Part shown: piece after piece, positions 59,469-64,000 of the stretch | How positions within the stretch are numbered: position 1 is the stretch's first letter | Layout of the letters: every line of letters starts with the position of its first letter | Source: Micromonospora coxensis | Lineage (GTDB): Bacteria; Actinomycetota; Actinomycetes; Mycobacteriales; Micromonosporaceae | DNA: 64,000 bases | Direction: 5' to 3' | Assembly (NCBI RefSeq): GCF_900090295.1 | Contig: NZ_LT607753.1 | Span: forward strand, 1,674,001 to 1,738,000 | Program-made: the position numbers and the translations under genes | Notes under the pieces: model-generated | Told to the model about the DNA's origin: nothing | Seen by the model: only the letters and a program-made list of their open reading frames with translations | Database searches by the model: none

Positions 59469-59744
59469 ATGCTGACCGCGCTGCGCCTCGGCCGGCGGTT
59501 GGTGACCGAGGTGCCCGCCTCCGGACCGGCCCGGCGGGCGTTCGTCGAGATCCGCCCCGTCACGACCACCGCCGACTCCGACGCGCATCGGCAGCAGTGG
59601 ACCCGATCGGACCCTGATCGCACCTTCACGATCGAGCAGTGGACTACGACGGCGACCGGCTTCGACTACGACATCGGCGTGGTCCTCGTGCGGGCCGTCA
59701 CCGTCACCGGCGAAACCCCACTGGTCGCGGCGATCGAGCGATGA
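59469..59744 (+). CDS. Hypothetical protein (91 residues)
   Basis: ATG at 59469, 63 bases after the DUF397 gene on the same strand. Codons end almost always in G or C, as in real genes here, and the product is a plausible beta-rich small protein (FVEIRPVTTTADSD, FDYDIGVVLVRAVTVTGETP). No family recognised. It may be a third gene of the HTH/DUF397 unit. Confidence 0.5.
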   Translation: MLTALRLGRRLVTEVPASGPARRAFVEIRPVTTTADSDAHRQQWTRSDPDRTFTIEQWTTTATGFDYDIGVVLVRAVTVTGETPLVAAIER

Positions 59745-59835
59745 AACCGACGGGAGGAACCGTCACGAGTTGGGGACGCGTTCCGGCATGGATCAGGCGC
59801 GCATCCGGATCTGGCACGCCGCATTGCGCGGTACT

Positions 59836-60633
59836 TCATGGCGTGATCCGGTCGCACCCCGCGGTGGGTGCACTGCGCTCAAGCTTGGTCCAGCCGGTCC
59901 AGCCCCGTTTCCTCAGCAGCTCGATCAGCCGACGGGCCCGCGGCACGGTGTCGAACGCCAGCTTGTCCATCAGTTCGACCAGCGGTGGCTCGACGTCGGT
60001 GTCGTCGACGTAGTCCCCACCCTTTTCGTCGGCCAGCTGCGTGAGGTAGGCGGCCAGTTTGTCGGCCAGCTCGACCAGCCGTGGGTCGTCGGCGGTCCGG
60101 TCGAAAGCCTTCCCCAGGGCGAGGTAGAGGTCCATGAGCTGCGGGTCGGCAATCTGGTCCTGCTTTCGTGCTATCCAATCCGCAACCCGCTCGGACGAGT
60201 GCGCGGCCAGCACGATCCAGCCGTCGCGTTCGGCCTGGACGATTCGCTCGTCGACCCCGAGTGCCCGCAATCGGTCGAGATACTCGACCACCGCTGGCGG
60301 CAGCGCCAGGTTGTCCCCAGCGGTGAGCCGGGCGATCTGCGCCCGGTGGTGCTGCCGCTGCCGGATCTCCGCCCGCAGCCGCTCGTCGATGTCTGCGACC
60401 GCCGAGGCGAACTCCTCCGCGTCGGCCTGTAGCAGCGCCCGCACCCGCGCCAGCGGCACCCCGGCCTCGGCGAGGGACCGGATCTTGATCAGCTCGACCA
60501 CGGCGCCGGCGTCGTACCTGCGGTAGCCGGAGTGGTCCCGCTCCGGCTCCGGCAACAGCCCCTTGGCGTGATAGTGCCGCACCGTGCGCACCGTCACTCC
60601 GGCGTACGACGCCAGCTCGCCGATGGTCAGCAT
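59836..60633 (-). CDS. MerR-family transcriptional regulator
   Basis: 265 residues. N-terminal winged HTH of the MerR type (MLTIGELASYAGVTVRTVRHYHAKGLLPEP) with HSGYRRYDAGAV, a coiled-coil dimerisation helix at about 85-105, and a C-terminal helical region of the TipAS-like size but without recognisable ligand residues. ATG at 60633 behind TAGGAGAC. Lies 12 bases after the alpha/beta hydrolase, whose promoter carries a MerR-style dyad, so it probably autoregulates the pair. Confidence 0.9.
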   Translation of the reverse strand: MLTIGELASYAGVTVRTVRHYHAKGLLPEPERDHSGYRRYDAGAVVELIKIRSLAEAGVPLARVRALLQADAEEFASAVADIDERLRAEIRQRQHHRAQIARLTAGDNLALPPAVVEYLDRLRALGVDERIVQAERDGWIVLAAHSSERVADWIARKQDQIADPQLMDLYLALGKAFDRTADDPRLVELADKLAAYLTQLADEKGGDYVDDTDVEPPLVELMDKLAFDTVPRARRLIELLRKRGWTGWTKLERSAPTAGCDRITP

Positions 60634-60645
60634 CGCATCAGTCTC

Positions 60646-61545
60646 CTACGGGGTGATCATGGAGCCGGCCCTGTCCGCTGGGCGTTGCGCACTCCGGATG
60701 ATGTGGGCGATTTCCGAAGCGTGAGTGAAGACCAGCCGGTGGTCGGCATCGAGCCAGGACGTGGCGATGTGCGGCTGCTCCCGGACGAGCCGCTCGATGC
60801 CGGCCCGCCAGTTCTGATTGAGCCGCAACGCATGCCCTTCGCCACCGCCGGCCATCGAGGCCGACATGATCATGTTGATCGGCTGATCGATCTTCCGGTA
60901 CCGATCGAGGATTCTGGACCGGACCACGTCGATCTCCATGGTCAGAGCGAGGGTTTCCTCAGCAGTGAGCAGCACCTGACGCGGGGTGCCCCGCACGGCC
61001 TCCTGCTCCGTCGCCAGGTCCTCCCACGCTGAGCGGAACTCCGCCAGGACGTCCTCGGTGATGAACGGTTCGGGCACCGGGTTCGCCCCGTCGATGAGAA
61101 CAAGCTCGGCGACCGCGCCCGGGTGCTCGGAGGCGTAGTGCACGGCGAGGTCCGCGCCCAACGAATAGCCCGCAAGCACGGGTGGCGCAGGCAGGTCGAG
61201 GCGCCCCAGCTCCGCCATCACGGCGACGAGATCGCTGAGGAACGCCTCGAAGGAGTACCGGTCGGCGGCCGAGGCGAGGCCGTGACCCCGCAGGTCGAAG
61301 GTCACCACGTCGTGGTCGCGCCGCAGCAGCTCGATCAGCTCATGCAGATCGGCGTACGTCGAATTCAGCCCGGGACACAGGACCAGCGGTCGTCCCCGTC
61401 CACCGCGAAACACCGGGATCGCGACACCGTCGTGCTGGACCGTGAACTGCCGCGTCGTCCCATCGCTCCCGCCGACCCCCGGTCCGCCTGCGCCATACGA
61501 CCTGCGAGGTCCGCTGACCTCGATCGCACTGGTTCTCGTAGTCAT
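60646..61545 (-). CDS. Alpha/beta hydrolase
   Basis: 299 residues from the ATG at 61545. Alpha/beta hydrolase fold: oxyanion-hole region LVLCPGLNSTYADL, FDLRGHGLA, nucleophile elbow GYSLGA (Ser), an acidic residue region LVLIDGANPVPE and a late catalytic His in DADHRLVFTHASE. An ATG at 61554 would add three residues and longer frames extend upstream across the dyad. Same operon as the MerR gene. Substrate unknown. Confidence 0.85.
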   Translation of the reverse strand: MTTRTSAIEVSGPRRSYGAGGPGVGGSDGTTRQFTVQHDGVAIPVFRGGRGRPLVLCPGLNSTYADLHELIELLRRDHDVVTFDLRGHGLASAADRYSFEAFLSDLVAVMAELGRLDLPAPPVLAGYSLGADLAVHYASEHPGAVAELVLIDGANPVPEPFITEDVLAEFRSAWEDLATEQEAVRGTPRQVLLTAEETLALTMEIDVVRSRILDRYRKIDQPINMIMSASMAGGGEGHALRLNQNWRAGIERLVREQPHIATSWLDADHRLVFTHASEIAHIIRSAQRPADRAGSMITP

Positions 61546-61561
61546 GTCGACCATGGTGAGA

Positions 61562-61586
61562 GGTTGACCCAGCGTCAGGGTCAACC
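61562..61586 (-). promoter_or_regulatory. MerR-type dyad operator upstream of the hydrolase gene
   Basis: Perfect 9-base inverted repeat GGTTGACCC-N7-GGGTCAACC (61562-61570 and 61578-61586). On the minus strand the outer arm provides a -35-like TTGACC (61584-61579), so the dyad lies in the spacer, as MerR regulators need. A -10 is not obvious. Confidence 0.7.
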
Positions 61587-61938
61587 ATCGAGGCGACATG
61601 ACCTCCGGTACTCGCGCGGACGTGAGCATCAGCGCGAGCCGTTCGCGTCCGACGGCGTCGCCGGAAACCGGTACGACCTGGGAACCCGCCGCCCCTGAGC
61701 GGCGGCGAACAGGGTCAGCCCGATGTGGTCGGCCGGTCGGCACACCGGTCTCGCCCTCGACGTCGGGTGGCGGCGAAGCGTCGTACCCCCGGGGTAGAAC
61801 AGGGACCAGCGCGGACGGTGCCGGTCGGGGGCGGGTGCCGGGGGTCGTGCGCGGGGGTCAGCACCGACCGGCGGCGTGCCGGCCCGTCCTGGTTGGGCGG
61901 GCGGGCGTGGCCGCGCCGACACCCGTGCCGGAGGACCG
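61587..61938. other. Intergenic stretch without recognised features
   Basis: 352 bases between the MerR dyad and the next plus-strand gene. Only a GGAGGACC ribosome site before 61939 was recognised; no hairpin, repeat or convincing small gene. Confidence 0.5.
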
Positions 61939-63312
61939 ATGACCCCGCCCGACCCGAGCCTGCTCGGGCCGCTGATCGCCCAGCTGCGCCTGGCCCGTGG
62001 CTGGAGCCAGCAGCACCTCGCCGACGCGCTCTGCGCCGCCGCCGGCACGCCCACCCTGACCCGGCACGAGGTGTCCCGCTGGGAGCGGGCGGTACGGGTG
62101 CCGGGCGAACGCTGGCGGCGTCACCTCGCCGCCGTGCTGGACGCGCCGGCCGGGCCGCTCGCCGACGCGCCGTCCCGCCGCCGCCCGCCCGGTCCCGCCC
62201 CGGCAACCCGCTCCCGGTCGGCGTTGCTGGCCCTGGCCCGGCGTTGGGCGGCGGACCCGTCCGCGCCCCTGCTGCTCAACCCGGCCACGATCGACCACGT
62301 CGCCGGGCCGTCACCCGACGGGTCGGCGGCCGACGGTGACCCGGCGGGGCCACCACCGGGCGACCACCTGTCCGACGCCTTCGGGCTCGCCGAGCTGCGC
62401 CGGCTCGACGACCTGGCCGGCGGCGCGGACCTGGCCCCGGCCGGGGCGTACCGGCTGCGGCGGGTCGCCCGGGCGCTGCGCCGCGCCGGGCCGACCGGGC
62501 GGCGGCGGTTGCTGCCGGCGCTGGCCGAGGCCGCCCAGTTCGCCGGGTGGCTCGACGGCGACGCCGGTGACCTGGCCGCCGGGCTGGACGCGCACCGTCT
62601 CGGGTTGCGGGCCGCCGCCGCGACCGGCGACCGGGCGTTCGCCGGGCACGTGCTCGGCTCCGCCAGTCACCTGCTGGCCGGGGCCGGCGATGCCGAGGGC
62701 GCGCTGCTGCTGGCCCGCGCCGGGTACGCCGGGGCCCGCCGCGCGGGCAGCCCGGGACTCCGGACGCTGCTGCTGCACCGGGTGGCGCTGGCCGCCGCGC
62801 TCGCCGGCCGCGCCCCGGCCGGGCGGCAGGCGCTGGACGCCGCCCGGCGCACGGCCGAGGCCGTCGAGCCGGCCACCGAACCGGCGTGGCTCTACTGGCT
62901 GGACGGCGACGAGCTGGCCGCGATGACCGGCCGCACCCTGGTCGCGCTGGGCCGCCCCGGGCCGGCGGTGCCGCTGCTGCACGCCGCCGGCTCCGGCCGG
63001 GGCCCACGCAGCGCGGCCGTCTACGGCGGCTGGCTGGCCCGGGGACTGCTCCGGCTCGGCGAGGTCGACCGGGCCGCCGCCGTGGCCGGGGCCGCGCTGC
63101 ACGACGCCGTCCGGGCCGGCTCGACGCGGGCCGCCGCCGCGCTGGTGGAGGTGGACCGGCGGCTCACCGCACATCGCGCCGAGCCGGCGGTACGGCGCTG
63201 GCGCGCGCTGCTCGCCGACGCCCGCCCCTACCTGCCCCGGCCGCCCACGCCTCACCGACGAGCGACGACGCGCCGACCCCGTGGTCGGGCGGGACCGGCC
63301 CGGACCGGCTAG
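61939..63312 (+). CDS. HTH regulator with helical repeat domain
   Basis: 457 residues. An XRE-type HTH at about 8-65 (IAQLRLARGWSQQHLADALC, LTRHEVSRWERAVRVPG) is followed by a Pro/Arg linker and a long Ala/Leu-rich, TPR-like helical region (about 150-435; RLGLRAAAATGDRAFAGH, LLLARAGYAGARRAGSPG). This layout is common among actinobacterial regulators. ATG at 61939 behind GGAGGACC. Targets unknown. It ends ten bases before the polyprenyl synthase start. Confidence 0.83.
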   Translation: MTPPDPSLLGPLIAQLRLARGWSQQHLADALCAAAGTPTLTRHEVSRWERAVRVPGERWRRHLAAVLDAPAGPLADAPSRRRPPGPAPATRSRSALLALARRWAADPSAPLLLNPATIDHVAGPSPDGSAADGDPAGPPPGDHLSDAFGLAELRRLDDLAGGADLAPAGAYRLRRVARALRRAGPTGRRRLLPALAEAAQFAGWLDGDAGDLAAGLDAHRLGLRAAAATGDRAFAGHVLGSASHLLAGAGDAEGALLLARAGYAGARRAGSPGLRTLLLHRVALAAALAGRAPAGRQALDAARRTAEAVEPATEPAWLYWLDGDELAAMTGRTLVALGRPGPAVPLLHAAGSGRGPRSAAVYGGWLARGLLRLGEVDRAAAVAGAALHDAVRAGSTRAAAALVEVDRRLTAHRAEPAVRRWRALLADARPYLPRPPTPHRRATTRRPRGRAGPARTG

Positions 63313-63315
63313 CGT
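63310..63315 (+). promoter_or_regulatory. -10 element for leaderless polyprenyl synthase gene
   Basis: TAGCGT overlaps the stop of the preceding gene and ends six bases before the GTG at 63322; no ribosome-binding site is present. Confidence 0.5.
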
Positions 63316-63321
63316 TCTGGC

Positions 63322-64000
63322 GTGACCCACGCTGCTCCCGTCTCCCCCGTCGACCGTGCCGGCCTGCGGCAGCGGGTCGACAAGGCCCTCGCCGAGTTCC
63401 TGACGCACCAGCGCGCCCGGCTGGCCCTCGTCGACGACGCGCTGACGCCGGTCGCCGAGGCGATCGAGGCGTTCGTGCTGGGCGGCGGCAAGCGGCTGCG
63501 CCCGGCGTTCGCGTACTGGGGGTTCCGGGGAGCCGGCGGGGTGGACTCCGACCAGGTGGTGACCGCCCTGGCGGCGCTGGAGTTCGTCCAGGCCAGCGCC
63601 CTGATCCACGACGACCTGATGGACCGGTCGGACACCCGGCGCGGCGAGCCCTCGGTGCACCGGCGGTTCGCTGCCCGGCACCGCGCGGCGGGCTGGGGCG
63701 GCGACCCGGACGGCTTCGGCGACGCGGCGGCGGTGCTGCTCGGCGACCTCTGCCTGGTCTGGTCCGACGAGCTGCTGCACTCCGCCGGCCTGGAGCCGCG
63801 CACGGTGGCGCGGGCCCGCCCGGTCTTCGACGAGATGCGCACCGAGGTGACCGTCGGGCAGTACCTGGACGTGCTGACCCAGGCCACCGGGGACACCTCG
63901 CTGGAGCGGGCCGGCAAGGTGGCCCGGTACAAGTCGGCGAAGTACACCGTCGAACGGCCGCTGCTGGTCGGCGGGGCGCTGGCCGAGGCGTCGGCGGACG
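63322..64000 (+). CDS. Polyprenyl (geranylgeranyl-type) diphosphate synthase, N-terminal part
   Basis: Trans-prenyltransferase condensing isopentenyl diphosphate units; 226 codons visible before the right edge. Family landmarks: LGGGKRLRPAFAYW (substrate diphosphate binding), first Asp-rich motif in LIHDDLMDRSDTRRG, GDLCLVWSDELL, and RTEVTVGQYLDV. The second Asp-rich motif lies outside the window. GTG at 63322 chosen from the N-terminal length and the TAGCGT -10. A GGPP product would supply the carotenoid tail cluster at 50.5-55.4 kb, but chain length cannot be judged here. Confidence 0.92.
   Translation, partial: MTHAAPVSPVDRAGLRQRVDKALAEFLTHQRARLALVDDALTPVAEAIEAFVLGGGKRLRPAFAYWGFRGAGGVDSDQVVTALAALEFVQASALIHDDLMDRSDTRRGEPSVHRRFAARHRAAGWGGDPDGFGDAAAVLLGDLCLVWSDELLHSAGLEPRTVARARPVFDEMRTEVTVGQYLDVLTQATGDTSLERAGKVARYKSAKYTVERPLLVGGALAEASAD

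Noticed and set aside
1..64000. tRNA genes, CRISPR arrays, insertion sequences or phage genes
   Set aside because: No tRNA-like cloverleaf, no regularly spaced repeats, no transposase or integrase was found on either strand by reading.

Overview
The window is a very GC-rich, densely packed actinobacterial chromosome segment with GTG starts and GTGA/ATGA gene overlaps throughout. Gene content points to the Micromonosporaceae (Micromonospora/Salinispora type): an actinobacterial dcw cluster, an HTH/DUF397 pair, an ImuA'-ImuB-DnaE2 mutasome with an actinobacterial LexA box, and a CruF/glycosyltransferase/CrtD carotenoid tail cluster like that used for sioxanthin in Salinispora. The family assignment is inference from gene content. 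No rRNA, tRNA, CRISPR array, IS element or prophage was seen.

1-14.7 kb (minus strand) is the division and cell-wall cluster, read as mraZ-rsmH-ftsL-ftsI-murE-murF-mraY // ftsW-murG-murC-ftsQ // ftsZ (partial). murD is absent from its usual place between mraY and ftsW, where a terminator-like hairpin sits instead. mraZ is preceded by three GTGG repeats at exact 10-base spacing that overlap its promoter. A second pair of the same repeats points the other way, towards murT-gatD (lipid II amidation) and a coupled VTT/DedA-like membrane protein (15-17.7 kb, plus strand).

17.8-31 kb (minus strand) holds leuS with a leader-peptide attenuator (a 12-residue peptide containing Leu-Leu-Leu, then a terminator), a complete Mrp Na+/H+ antiporter operon (mrpA/B fused, C, D, E, F, G), and directly upstream of it a lactate-permease-family transporter, a two-helix mini-protein, a cysteine hydrolase and a gamma-glutamyltranspeptidase-like enzyme.

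31-36 kb (plus) is the MoxR ATPase / DUF58 / transglutaminase trio. 36-42.7 kb holds DUF3040, dinB, a divergent TetR/MFS efflux pair with palindromic operators, a phosphodiesterase and a methyltransferase. 42.7-49.6 kb is the SOS mutasome: HEPN-like gene, imuA', imuB, a 35-codon bridging frame and dnaE2, with a LexA box and three strong hairpins upstream.

49.8-57.2 kb holds a small membrane protein, a YbaK-like deacylase, the carotenoid genes (CrtA-like oxygenase, GNAT, CruF, GT2, CrtD), then a CDP-alcohol phosphotransferase and metF on the other strand. 57.2-64 kb is accessory: four overlapping small genes of unknown function, two carrying Cys clusters, divergent from an HTH/DUF397 pair; a MerR/alpha-beta hydrolase operon with a perfect dyad; an HTH protein with helical repeats; and a partial polyprenyl (GGPP-type) diphosphate synthase that could feed the carotenoid pathway.

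A recurrent feature is a TAnnnT -10 hexamer ending 6-8 bases before a start codon (murE, murT, leuS leader peptide, dinB, MFS, tetR, methyltransferase, metF, polyprenyl synthase), which implies many leaderless mRNAs.
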